Notes under the pieces: model-generated | Seen by the model: only the letters and a program-made list of their open reading frames with translations | Database searches by the model: none | What the model was told of the DNA's origin: nothing | NCBI GenBank assembly: GCA_026392945.1 | Contig: JAPLBB010000021.1 | Location: forward strand, 1 to 34,500 | Reading direction: 5' to 3' | DNA from: Actinomycetota bacterium | Lineage (GTDB): Bacteria > Actinomycetota > Actinomycetes > Nanopelagicales > Nanopelagicaceae | DNA: 34,500 nucleotides | Part shown: positions 1 to 8,791 of the stretch, piece after piece | Layout: the number at the start of each line of letters is the position of its first letter | Position numbering within the stretch: the stretch's first letter is position 1 | Program-made: the position numbers and the translations under genes

Positions 1-242
1 CTTAATCTCTCATGTGGCAAAGTTTCCCAAGCTGGAAAATTTACAACACTTTCTGGTTCAACTAAGGATTTTAATTCTGCTGTAAGTAGATCAGCTGCTC
101 TCGTTGAAGTAGTAATTAAAAGTAATGGGGATTTTTGGTTAGCAGCAAGCAGGGCATGAGTTGAAGATGGTGCAATCAAGTCAGCAGATTGCGTTAAGTA
201 TTTTTCAATGGGTTCAGCCAGGGTTGAAAAAAGATTTAACAT
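1..242 (-). CDS. mfd: Transcription-repair coupling factor Mfd, N-terminal part (gene continues beyond window start)
   Basis: Reverse strand from ATG at 242 reads MLNLFSTLAEPIEKYLTQSADLIAPSSTHALLAANQKSPLLLITTSTRAADLLTAELKSLVEPESVVNFPAWETLPHERL, matching the Mfd N-terminal FPAWETLPHE motif; GGTGGAG ribosome-binding site just upstream; near pth as in other actinobacteria. Confidence 0.85.
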   Translation of the reverse strand, partial: MLNLFSTLAEPIEKYLTQSADLIAPSSTHALLAANQKSPLLLITTSTRAADLLTAELKSLVEPESVVNFPAWETLPHERL

Positions 243-273
243 CGCTCCACCTTTCTGCCGGCAAACGCCGCAT

Positions 274-300
274 ACCCCCACTTCATAAATGAAGGGGGGT
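274..300. repeat. Inverted repeat ACCCCCACTTCAT-AA-ATGAAGGGGGGT in the mfd/ppc divergent intergenic region
   Basis: Arms 274-286 and 289-300 are near-perfect reverse complements (one mismatch/bulge). Confidence 0.6.
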
Positions 301-385
301 CAATGGCTTAATTCTAAGGCCAGTAATTGATCCTATTTGCCATAAAGATGCGCCTAGTTAATTCAGAACCTGTAATGATTAGGCC

Positions 386-3052
386 ATGAGTTCCTCGGCA
401 GATAACACAGAATTACGTAACGACGTCCGTAGGTTAGCTGACCTACTCGGTCAAACGATTGCAAGGCAAGAAAGTGAACAATTACTTTCGCTAGTTGAAT
501 CACTTAGGCTCTCAGTTCGAGCGGGCAAACAAGATCAAATTTTAAGTAAATTAGATGACACTCAAACAATTTCATTAGTTAGAGCCTTTAGTAATTATTT
601 TAATTTAGCGAACGTTGCTGAGCAGGTTAATCGTTCTAAAGTTCTTGCGGAAGCTCACAAATCAGGTGGTTCCTGGTTAAGTAAAACCGTTGACAATATT
701 TTAAAAGCACAAAAAGATAGCAAGGATTTTGATACAAAAGAATTGCAAGTCTGGATTGACAATTTCTCAGTTAGACCAGTTTTTACAGCACACCCAACTG
801 AAGCTGCGCGCCGATCAGTTTTGAGTAAAATGACAACAATTGCTCAATTGCTCGAACAACCTGATAGCCAAATAAAAACAGAACGGCTGGCAGAGGCTGT
901 TGATTTATTATGGCAAACAGATGAGCTTCGTCTTGGTAGACCTGAGCCTCTTGATGAAGCGGTAAATTCGATTTACTACTTAAATGAGTTACTAACTGAA
1001 ACCGTGCCAGAGGTATTGGCTCAGTTCACTAGCGAAGTTAAAAGATTAGGTGTGAATCTTTCATTAAATGCCCGGCCACTTTCTTTTGGTACCTGGATTG
1101 GTGGGGATCGAGATGGCAATCCAAATATCACCGCAGATGTAACAAAGGCTGCAATACTCCTGCAAAATTCTCACTTCACTCGAACTGTATTTGAGCATTT
1201 AGATGAATTAAGGCAAGCACTTTCAATTTCGACTAAATTAGCTGGGGTATCTGCTGAGTTAGAAAAATCCGTGCAGCAAGATCTTGAAAAATTGCCAGAA
1301 ATTGAAAACCGTTATCGTCGCATTAACGTTGAAGAACCATATCGATTAAAAGCCACTGCGATTAGGCATAAATTAGCATTGACCCAAGCACGGCATACAA
1401 ATGGCCTGCCGCACTTTCCAGGCAGAGATTACAAAGATACCGCTGAGCTTTTAAGTGATTTTGAAATTATGCGTACCTCACTGCTTGCCAATAATGGTGA
1501 ACTAATTGCCACCGGACTGCTTGAAAGAATTACTAGAGCCATTGGAGCATTTGGCTTAACCCATGCCACTATGGATGTTCGAGAGCACTCAGAAGTTCAT
1601 CACCAGCTACTTTCAAAATTATTTGCTAATTTAACCCCAGAAATAATCAACGCTCAGTTACTATCAAGTGAAAAGCCAAACACCAGTGATCTAGATGAGC
1701 AATCTGATCGGTGCTACAAAACTTTTTTGGCCACTAATGAATTAATTGATCGCTTTGGTCCAGAGGTTATCGAGAGTTACATAATTTCTATGACTAAATC
1801 AGCCGATGATGTAATTGCTGCAGTTTTAATTGCAAAAATCGCTGGCCTAATATCATTGGATCCACAAAATGAATTCGCAAAAATTGGCTTTGTACCGCTT
1901 CTTGAAACTGTTACTGAATTAAGATCTGCCGATAAAATACTAGATAATCTCCTAAGTAACAAAAATTATCGTAAAATTGTAAAGCTTCGTGGTAATACGC
2001 AAGAAGTAATGCTTGGCTACTCTGATTCAAATAAGGATGCTGGAATCACAACCAGCCAATGGGAAATCCACAAAGCGCAACGTAAGTTGCGAGATGTTGC
2101 AATTAAGCATGGCGTTAAGTTAAGACTTTTCCATGGAAGAGGTGGTTCGGTTGGACGTGGTGGTGGGCCAACTTATGACGCTTTAATTGCACTTCCTTGG
2201 GGTTCAATTGATGGACAAATTAAAATGACTGAGCAAGGTGAAGTAATTTCAGATAAATATGGACTTCCAGCACTTGCTAAAGAAAATTTAGAGTTAACTC
2301 TCGCCGCGGCCCTGGAAGCGACTATTTTAAATCGTAAACCTCGCCAATCTGCTGGTGATTTAAATAGTTGGAATGAATGTATGGATTTGATTAGTGATCA
2401 TGCTTTTTCAGAATATCGAGGTTTAGTTGAACAACCAGAACTTCCAGATTATTTCTATGCCTCAACCCCAGTTGAACAACTTGGAAATATGTTTTTAGGT
2501 TCAAGGCCTTCTAGAAGACCACAAGATTCTGGCGGGCTTGATTCACTGCGTGCAATTCCATGGGTTTTTGGATGGACACAATCTCGCCAAATTGTGCCAG
2601 GTTGGTATGGGGTTGGCTCTGGCTTAAAGGCTGCGCGCGAAGCTGGTAAAGGTGAGTTATTGCAGACCTTGTTAAAGGATTGGCACTTCTTCCGTACATT
2701 TATAAGTAATGTAGAGATGACGCTGGCTAAGACTGATTTAGCTATCGCACAACGCTATGTAAGTGAGTTAGTTGATCCATCACTGCACAAAATATTTGAT
2801 CAAATCAAGAATGAGTTCGAATTAACTGTGAATGAATTGCTGCTAATGACAAATAAAACTGAAATCTTAGGGAACCAACCTATTTTGGCTAGAACCCTAC
2901 AGATTCGCGATACCTACCTTGCGCCATTACAACTACTTCAAATATCTCTTCTTAAGCGCGTACGCAACCAAAAAGAGGTAGATCCACTTCTTGCCAGGGC
3001 ATTACTTTTAACGATCAATGGAGTCGCTGCTGGACTTCGAAATACTGGCTGA
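386..3052 (+). CDS. ppc: Phosphoenolpyruvate carboxylase
   Basis: 888-aa ORF with PEPC motifs VFTAHPTEAARRS, GTWIGGDRDGNPN, MLGYSDSNKDAG, FHGRGGSVGRGGGP and C-terminal LLTINGVAAGLRNTG. Confidence 0.97.
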   Translation: MSSSADNTELRNDVRRLADLLGQTIARQESEQLLSLVESLRLSVRAGKQDQILSKLDDTQTISLVRAFSNYFNLANVAEQVNRSKVLAEAHKSGGSWLSKTVDNILKAQKDSKDFDTKELQVWIDNFSVRPVFTAHPTEAARRSVLSKMTTIAQLLEQPDSQIKTERLAEAVDLLWQTDELRLGRPEPLDEAVNSIYYLNELLTETVPEVLAQFTSEVKRLGVNLSLNARPLSFGTWIGGDRDGNPNITADVTKAAILLQNSHFTRTVFEHLDELRQALSISTKLAGVSAELEKSVQQDLEKLPEIENRYRRINVEEPYRLKATAIRHKLALTQARHTNGLPHFPGRDYKDTAELLSDFEIMRTSLLANNGELIATGLLERITRAIGAFGLTHATMDVREHSEVHHQLLSKLFANLTPEIINAQLLSSEKPNTSDLDEQSDRCYKTFLATNELIDRFGPEVIESYIISMTKSADDVIAAVLIAKIAGLISLDPQNEFAKIGFVPLLETVTELRSADKILDNLLSNKNYRKIVKLRGNTQEVMLGYSDSNKDAGITTSQWEIHKAQRKLRDVAIKHGVKLRLFHGRGGSVGRGGGPTYDALIALPWGSIDGQIKMTEQGEVISDKYGLPALAKENLELTLAAALEATILNRKPRQSAGDLNSWNECMDLISDHAFSEYRGLVEQPELPDYFYASTPVEQLGNMFLGSRPSRRPQDSGGLDSLRAIPWVFGWTQSRQIVPGWYGVGSGLKAAREAGKGELLQTLLKDWHFFRTFISNVEMTLAKTDLAIAQRYVSELVDPSLHKIFDQIKNEFELTVNELLLMTNKTEILGNQPILARTLQIRDTYLAPLQLLQISLLKRVRNQKEVDPLLARALLLTINGVAAGLRNTG

Positions 3053-3058
3053 GAATTC

Positions 3059-3622
3059 TTAAGAATTAAAAGCAGTTTGAGCTTTGTCCAAGCCATTAAG
3101 CACAAGTTCTTCAATTGAATCTGCGCCACTTTGAACAAACTCTGGAATATCTTTTCTCTCTTCTTTAGAAAATGGCTTTAATACAAAATCTGCTGGATCT
3201 TGCTCGCCGATTGGCCGGCCAATTCCCATTCTAATTCGGTAGTAATTGGCAGTAGAAAGTGAGGAGGTAAGAGACTTAAGACCGTTATGGCCATTATCTC
3301 CGCCACCGAGTTTAATTCTTAAATTTTTAAATGGCAGATCTAGTTCATCGTGAATAACTATAGTGTTTTCAATTGGAATTTTATAAAAGTCGATTAATGC
3401 TTTAGCTGGCCCACCAGTTTCATTCATAAACCCGCGAGATTTTGCTAAAACTAAAATCTCACCTCCGCATTTGACCTCAGAGATTTCCATCCGGGATTTG
3501 TGAGCAGTAAATTTCTGGTTACCGGAAAGTGCGTCAACAACAAGGTGTCCGATATTGTGCCGAGTTTTTTCATAATCAGGTCCAGGATTTCCCAAACCAA
3601 TTACTAACCAGCGATCCGCCAT
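3059..3622 (-). CDS. pth: Peptidyl-tRNA hydrolase
   Basis: 187 aa; WLVIGLGNPGPDYEKTRHNIGHLVVD, FMNETGGPAKALIDFYKI, IHDELDLPFKNLRIKLGGGDNGHNGLKS. Confidence 0.96.
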   Translation of the reverse strand: MADRWLVIGLGNPGPDYEKTRHNIGHLVVDALSGNQKFTAHKSRMEISEVKCGGEILVLAKSRGFMNETGGPAKALIDFYKIPIENTIVIHDELDLPFKNLRIKLGGGDNGHNGLKSLTSSLSTANYYRIRMGIGRPIGEQDPADFVLKPFSKEERKDIPEFVQSGADSIEELVLNGLDKAQTAFNS

Positions 3623-3645
3623 AACTTAAGGCTAGTCCTTACTTA

Positions 3646-4302
3646 CTACTTTTTATCCTTCTTATCATCTCCACCAGCAGTAGCGGCGGCAGCAGCTGCA
3701 TCACCTTCGGCAGGGGCAGCAGCACCTTCAACAGGAGCGGCAACAACAGCAACCTCTTCAACCTCAGCTGATTTAACTGACAAGTGAACAACAGTCATCT
3801 TTGGATCACTTATTAATTTAACGCCCTCAGGTAGTACAACATCTGATGCAACCTTAGATTCGCCAGCAATCATTCCTTCCATGCTCAGCACTAAGAATGC
3901 TGGAATGTTGGTTACATCGGTCTCAACCTCAATAGAGTTATTTGTATGCTCTAGAACTCCATCTTGATCGTACTTACCCTCAGCATGAACTGGAACTGAA
4001 ACAACAACTCGCTCACCGCGACGAACAATTACTAAATCAATATGTTCTAACAAACCAGTTAATGGATCGCGAGAAACAGATTTTGGAAGTGTTAATTCTG
4101 TGTGATCATCTAAAACAACATCAATCAAAACGTTTGAGGTCTTTAGGGCAATTCCTAGTTCGCGAGTAGGAAGAGCAACATGTTGTGGTTTCTCACCATG
4201 ACCATAAATTACTGCCGGTATTAATCCATCACGGCGTGATCTGCGTGATGCGCCTTTGCCAAACTCAGTTCGGCGTGCGCCCTTGATTGAAATTTCAGCC
4301 AC
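3646..4302 (-). CDS. rplY: 50S ribosomal protein L25 / general stress protein Ctc (TL5 type)
   Basis: 218 aa; GARRTEFGKGASRRSRRDGLIPAVIYGHGEKPQHVALP, L25 + TL5 C-terminal domain, Ala-rich acidic/basic tail; adjacent to pth and prs. Confidence 0.94.
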   Translation of the reverse strand: MAEISIKGARRTEFGKGASRRSRRDGLIPAVIYGHGEKPQHVALPTRELGIALKTSNVLIDVVLDDHTELTLPKSVSRDPLTGLLEHIDLVIVRRGERVVVSVPVHAEGKYDQDGVLEHTNNSIEVETDVTNIPAFLVLSMEGMIAGESKVASDVVLPEGVKLISDPKMTVVHLSVKSAEVEEVAVVAAPVEGAAAPAEGDAAAAAATAGGDDKKDKK

Positions 4303-4416
4303 TTTACTTCTCCCTCGATAACGGTTTTATCCCTCGCGGAACGAAGCGCTAGGTTAGCGAATGGATAGGTAAAAGGACAAATCGAGTAGAAAAGATCTGC
4401 AGGTGAAGCAGTATTC

Positions 4417-5364
4417 CTAGCTATGCCCGTCAAAAAGGCTGGTTACGGAGCCATCCTCGAAGACTTCTCTGATCGCCCGTGCAAGCAGTGGCGCAATTGA
4501 GAGAACTGTTAAATTATCAAATCTATTTTCCTCTGAAATCGGCAGGGTATTTGTGACTACTACCTCAGAAACTCTTGACTTCTTCAATCGATCAATTGCT
4601 GGTCCAGATAAAACTGCGTGAGTGGCGGCAATAATTACATCTTTAGCGCCATCCTCAATTAATGCATCTACTGCTTTTGTTACTGTGCCAGCAGTATCGA
4701 TCATGTCATCGATTACTACGCAGGTCATGCCTTTAACATCACCAACCACCTTGCCAACAGTTGCCTCGTTAGGAACTCTTGGATCGCGAGTTTTGTGAAT
4801 AAATGCAATGCTGCAACCACCAAGCAATTCGCTCCATCTCTCTGCCACTCTTACTCGACCAGAGTCAGGTGAGACGATTACTAAATTTTTGCGATCAACT
4901 TTGCTACCAACATAATTTGTTAAGAGTGGAAGTGCGAAAAGGTGATCTACTGGACCATCAAAAAATCCTTGAATCTGAGAGGTATGTAGATCTACACACA
5001 TTAAACGATCTGCACCAGCGGTTTTAAATAAATCTGCCATCAATCTTGCCGAGATTGGCTCCCGACCACGATGTTTTTTGTCTTGACGGGCATAACCATA
5101 AAATGGCAGAACAACGGTAATTCTTTTTGCAGATGCACGCTTTAATGCATCGACCATTATTAACTGCTCCATGATCTGCTTATTTACTGGTGCGCTATGG
5201 CTTTGTAATACAAAAGCATCACTTCCGCGCACACTCTCTTCAAATCTGACAAATATTTCACCATTAGCAAAGTCATATGCTGATGTAGGTGTTATTGGAA
5301 TCCCAAGCTCATATGCAACTTCATCTGCAAGCTCTGGGTAGGCACGGCCGGTAAATAGACGCAA
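4417..5364 (-). CDS. prs: Ribose-phosphate pyrophosphokinase (start may be upstream, see findings)
   Basis: LFTGRAYPELADEVAYELGI, FVLQSHSAPVNKQIMEQLIMVDALKRASAKRITVVLPFYGYARQDKKHRGREPISA, VVIDDMIDTAGTVTKA. Confidence 0.95.
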   Translation of the reverse strand: MRLFTGRAYPELADEVAYELGIPITPTSAYDFANGEIFVRFEESVRGSDAFVLQSHSAPVNKQIMEQLIMVDALKRASAKRITVVLPFYGYARQDKKHRGREPISARLMADLFKTAGADRLMCVDLHTSQIQGFFDGPVDHLFALPLLTNYVGSKVDRKNLVIVSPDSGRVRVAERWSELLGGCSIAFIHKTRDPRVPNEATVGKVVGDVKGMTCVVIDDMIDTAGTVTKAVDALIEDGAKDVIIAATHAVLSGPAIDRLKKSRVSEVVVTNTLPISEENRFDNLTVLSIAPLLARAIREVFEDGSVTSLFDGHS

Positions 5365-5449
5365 ACTTTTTTCGGAGGTTAAGCGGATTTCGTTCAGTTT
5401 AGCTTCCCCCTCACTGTGGTGAATCTAGGTTAACTCTACTAGTAATTGC

Positions 5450-6871
5450 TTACTCTTTTGCGCCAGCTTTTTTTGCGGCCGCGGCAGATTTGCTCTCTTT
5501 CCGTTTACGAAGTACCCAACCCAAGATATTTACCTGGCGAGCCCGCCCGATTCCAATAGCGCCAGCCGGTACATCCTCATTGATCACAGAGCCAGCCGCT
5601 GTATACGCACCATCGCCAACAGTTACTGGTGCAACCAACATAGTGTTGCTGCCGATCCGCACCTGATTACCGATTTTGGTTTGATGCTTCTTTTCGCCAT
5701 CATAATTAACAAATACTGTTGCAGCTCCTATGTTTGTTTCTTCGCCAATTTGCGCATCCCCAACATATGAAAGATGGTTAACTTTTGATCCTTTACCGAG
5801 GGTTGAATTCTTAACTTCAACAAATGCACCCGCTTTGCTCTCATTTTCTAAAACTGTTCCTTTGCGTAGGTATGTAAATGGACCAACCTTCGCATCTTTT
5901 CCAATTTCTGACTCGGTGCAATTTGATTCAATAATTTTTGCACCTTCTGCCACGGTGCAGGAATTAAGGGTGGTACGGGGCCCGATAATTGCTCCAGATT
6001 TAACCTTAGATTCTCCAGTAATCGATGTACTTGGATAAATTACTACATCAGATTCAATCTTTACATCCGCATCAATCCAAGTTGTAGTTGGATCAATAAT
6101 TGTGACGCCATTTAACATATGTTGATTATTGATTCGATCTCGTATAATTGCTGCACACTCAGCCAATTGGGTCCGGTCATTAATGCCAAGAGTTTCGGTG
6201 TAATCATTTGAAAGAATTGCATGAGCATTATCACCGTTGCTGTTCAGCAAACTTATTGCATCGGTTAGATATAGCTCTTTTTGCGAGTTATCATTTTTAA
6301 GTTTCCCAATTACCTCACGAAGTGCTTTAATATCAAATAGGTAGACGCCAGTATTAATCTCATCAATCTCTTTTTCTGATTCGGTTGCATCTTTTTCTTC
6401 AATTATTTTCAAAATCACACTACCTTCTCTGCGGACAATTCGGCCATATCCAGTTGGGTCCGGCAAGAGTGCAGTTAGGACTGAGGCAATATTCTTTTCA
6501 CTTTGATGAACTGCCAGAAATTCCTGAAGTGTTTGGGTGGTAAGTAGCGGTGTATCACCAGCCAGAATCAGTATCGTGCCATCGCCCTTGTGCTCTGCGA
6601 GCGCAAGTTGCGCAGCACCACCTGTGCCATTGCGTTTATCTTGAAAAACTGTTTTTGCTTTTGGTGCAACCTTTGCAAGATGATCAATTACTTCATCTTT
6701 ATGGGCGCCTACAACTACTGTTAAATTTTTTGGTGAAAGTGGTGCCACTGCTGCAAGTAAATTTTGAATAATTGAGCGCCCAGCAATTTCATGCAGCACC
6801 TTTGAATTTTTTGATTTCATTCGCGTGCCTTCACCGGCCGCAAGGACAATGACAAGCTCTATCTTGCTCAT
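5450..6871 (-). CDS. glmU: Bifunctional N-acetylglucosamine-1-phosphate uridyltransferase / glucosamine-1-phosphate acetyltransferase
   Basis: 473 aa; LAAGEGTRMKSKNSKVLHEIAGRS nucleotidyltransferase motif, C-terminal left-handed beta-helix hexapeptides; next to prs; GGGGG RBS upstream. Confidence 0.96.
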   Translation of the reverse strand: MSKIELVIVLAAGEGTRMKSKNSKVLHEIAGRSIIQNLLAAVAPLSPKNLTVVVGAHKDEVIDHLAKVAPKAKTVFQDKRNGTGGAAQLALAEHKGDGTILILAGDTPLLTTQTLQEFLAVHQSEKNIASVLTALLPDPTGYGRIVRREGSVILKIIEEKDATESEKEIDEINTGVYLFDIKALREVIGKLKNDNSQKELYLTDAISLLNSNGDNAHAILSNDYTETLGINDRTQLAECAAIIRDRINNQHMLNGVTIIDPTTTWIDADVKIESDVVIYPSTSITGESKVKSGAIIGPRTTLNSCTVAEGAKIIESNCTESEIGKDAKVGPFTYLRKGTVLENESKAGAFVEVKNSTLGKGSKVNHLSYVGDAQIGEETNIGAATVFVNYDGEKKHQTKIGNQVRIGSNTMLVAPVTVGDGAYTAAGSVINEDVPAGAIGIGRARQVNILGWVLRKRKESKSAAAAKKAGAKE

Positions 6872-6891
6872 CTGTTACCCCCTTTACTTGG

Positions 6892-6966
6892 TGGCTCCGC
6901 CACCAGGTATCGATCCTGGACCCTGAGCTTCAAAGGCTCATGTGCTAGCCACTACACAATGGCGGA
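6892..6966 (-). tRNA. tRNA-Gln (anticodon TTG), CCA encoded
   Basis: Reverse strand folds as cloverleaf: acceptor TCCGCCA/TGGCGGA, anticodon loop CTTTGAA in GAGC/GCTC stem, T-loop GGTCCAGGATCGATACCTGG region, 3' G-CCA. Confidence 0.92.
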
Positions 6967-6995
6967 ACCTGAATTATCCCTTATAACTCGTTAAA

Positions 6996-7916
6996 TTAAA
7001 AACTTTCAATTATTCGTGCGCCATGAGCAGGTCCAGTTGCTCTTACAACAGAGGAAACAACCCCACTTGCACTTAATGCAACGGTCAAATCCATTGCATG
7101 CTCATCATCAGATACTAAAAATGCAACAGTAGGACCTGATCCAGAGACAATCCCTCCTAGTGCGCCATAATCAATGCCAACATCTAAAACTAATCTCAGT
7201 GCTGGACGAAGTGAACAAGCTGCCGGTTGTAATTCATTTGTTAATGCTTTTCCTAAAGCTTTGGCATCTCCTGCTCTTAATGCTTGCATTAACGGCTCAC
7301 TTACTAGTGGTGCTGAGATAGATAATCCTTCACGCAACCGATCACACTCTTGATAAACCGATGGTGTTGATAATCCTTGGCCAGATAGTGCCAGTACCCA
7401 GTTATAACTTCCCTTAGAAAGTGCTGGCGTAATTTGATCCCCTCTACCAGTACCAATTGCTACCCCACCACAAATTGAAAATGGCACATCACTGCCAATT
7501 TTGCTGCCAACTATCTCCATCTCATCCCGAGATAATCCCAATTCAAATAAAGAATCTAAACCAACAATTACCCCAGCTGCATCAGCGCTGCCACCTGCCA
7601 TACCCCCTGCCACTGGAATCTCTTTTTTTAATTTAATTATTAAGTCAGCTGGCAGATCGTAATTGTTAATCATTAACTCAGCCGCCTTGACGGCCAAGTT
7701 TGAACTATCTGCGGGGACGCCAGATGATGTTTGTCCAGTAATACTTATCTTTATGCCATCACCCTCAGGTGCGGTAGCAACTGTTACATCATCAAATAAA
7801 GAAATGGCTTGAAAGACTGTGGTCACTTCATGAAAACCATCACTACCTAGTGGGCCAACTGATAGTTGCAGATTTACCTTAGCTGGCACCCTAGCAACTA
7901 CACCCCGAGATCTCAT
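6996..7916 (-). CDS. ispE: 4-diphosphocytidyl-2-C-methyl-D-erythritol kinase
   Basis: 306 aa GHMP kinase; VPAKVNLQLSVGPLGSDGFHEVTTVFQAIS, KEIPVAGGMAGGSADAAG, VSGSGPTVAFL; next to rsmA. Confidence 0.95.
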   Translation of the reverse strand: MRSRGVVARVPAKVNLQLSVGPLGSDGFHEVTTVFQAISLFDDVTVATAPEGDGIKISITGQTSSGVPADSSNLAVKAAELMINNYDLPADLIIKLKKEIPVAGGMAGGSADAAGVIVGLDSLFELGLSRDEMEIVGSKIGSDVPFSICGGVAIGTGRGDQITPALSKGSYNWVLALSGQGLSTPSVYQECDRLREGLSISAPLVSEPLMQALRAGDAKALGKALTNELQPAACSLRPALRLVLDVGIDYGALGGIVSGSGPTVAFLVSDDEHAMDLTVALSASGVVSSVVRATGPAHGARIIESF

Positions 7917-7942
7917 GGTCTAGAGCGTATTGGTTTGTTAAC

Positions 7943-8791
7943 TTACTTGGTGAGATTGTGCTTAATTAGTTGCTTACCAATTTCATGAAATTGTTCAACT
8001 GAAAGTGCCTCGCCTCGAATAGTTGGATCCACTCCAGCATTATTCAAGTATTCCTCTGCCTTGCCACCAAAAAGCTGGCTAAGTGCAGAACGCATCATCT
8101 TGCGCCGTTTCGCAAATGCTTCATCAATTACCGCAAAGGTTGCCCTCCGCTCACTTTCACTTCCCAATGGTTCATGGCGATCAAATCTAACAAGGGAGGA
8201 GTCAACATTTGGCACTGGCCAAAAAACTGATCTACCAACTGAGCCGGCAAGATGAAGTGAGCTCCACCAGTTAGCTTTGACGGTCGGTGAGCCATAATCC
8301 TTATTATCTGGCTTAGCTGCAAGACGATGTGCGACCTCACTCTGCACCATCACCACACCCCGAGTAATTGATGGGAAGTGCTCAAGCGTATTAAGTAACA
8401 CCGGTACTGAAATGTTATATGGCAGGTTTGCAACTAAAACATTTGGTTCTACTGATAATTTTTTTAACACCATTGCATCTTGATTTAAGGTGATTAATTG
8501 TTTATCAAAAAAGCCGTGCTCACTCGATGTTAACGGTAGTTGTTTTGCTAATCGGTCATCAATCTCAACTGCCACAACCTGCTTAGCGCTTTCAAGCAAG
8601 GCAAGAGTAAGTGAGCCAAGGCCTGGTCCGATTTCTAGGGCAATATCTTTATTTCCAACTTCGGCAAGCTTCACAATTTTCCGGCAGGTATTTGCATCTA
8701 CTACAAAGTTTTGCCCAAGTTTTTTTGTTGGCTTTAGATCTAATTTATTAGCAAGCTCTCTAACCTCAGATGCACCAAGGAGATTCGTCAT
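7943..8791 (-). CDS. rsmA: 16S rRNA dimethyladenosine transferase (KsgA/RsmA)
   Basis: 282 aa; KKLGQNFVVDANTCRKIV, ALEIGPGLGSLTLALLE, LVANLPYNISVPVL; 4-nt ATGA overlap with tatD. Confidence 0.96.
   Translation of the reverse strand: MTNLLGASEVRELANKLDLKPTKKLGQNFVVDANTCRKIVKLAEVGNKDIALEIGPGLGSLTLALLESAKQVVAVEIDDRLAKQLPLTSSEHGFFDKQLITLNQDAMVLKKLSVEPNVLVANLPYNISVPVLLNTLEHFPSITRGVVMVQSEVAHRLAAKPDNKDYGSPTVKANWWSSLHLAGSVGRSVFWPVPNVDSSLVRFDRHEPLGSESERRATFAVIDEAFAKRRKMMRSALSQLFGGKAEEYLNNAGVDPTIRGEALSVEQFHEIGKQLIKHNLTK

Noticed and set aside
1777-1962. Antisense ORF of 61 aa inside ppc, and many similar antisense ORFs in the track (e.g. 2511-2699, 3942-4169, 4803-5027, 5730-6038, 6550-6771, 8490-8795, 21147-21458, 33365-33766)
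   Set aside because: All lie opposite strongly supported genes, show low-complexity or antisense-like composition and no recognisable domains; treated as spurious.
3655-3740. Repetitive GCAGCAGC-type tract
   Set aside because: Encodes the Ala-rich C-terminal tail of L25/Ctc, a common feature; not an independent repeat element.
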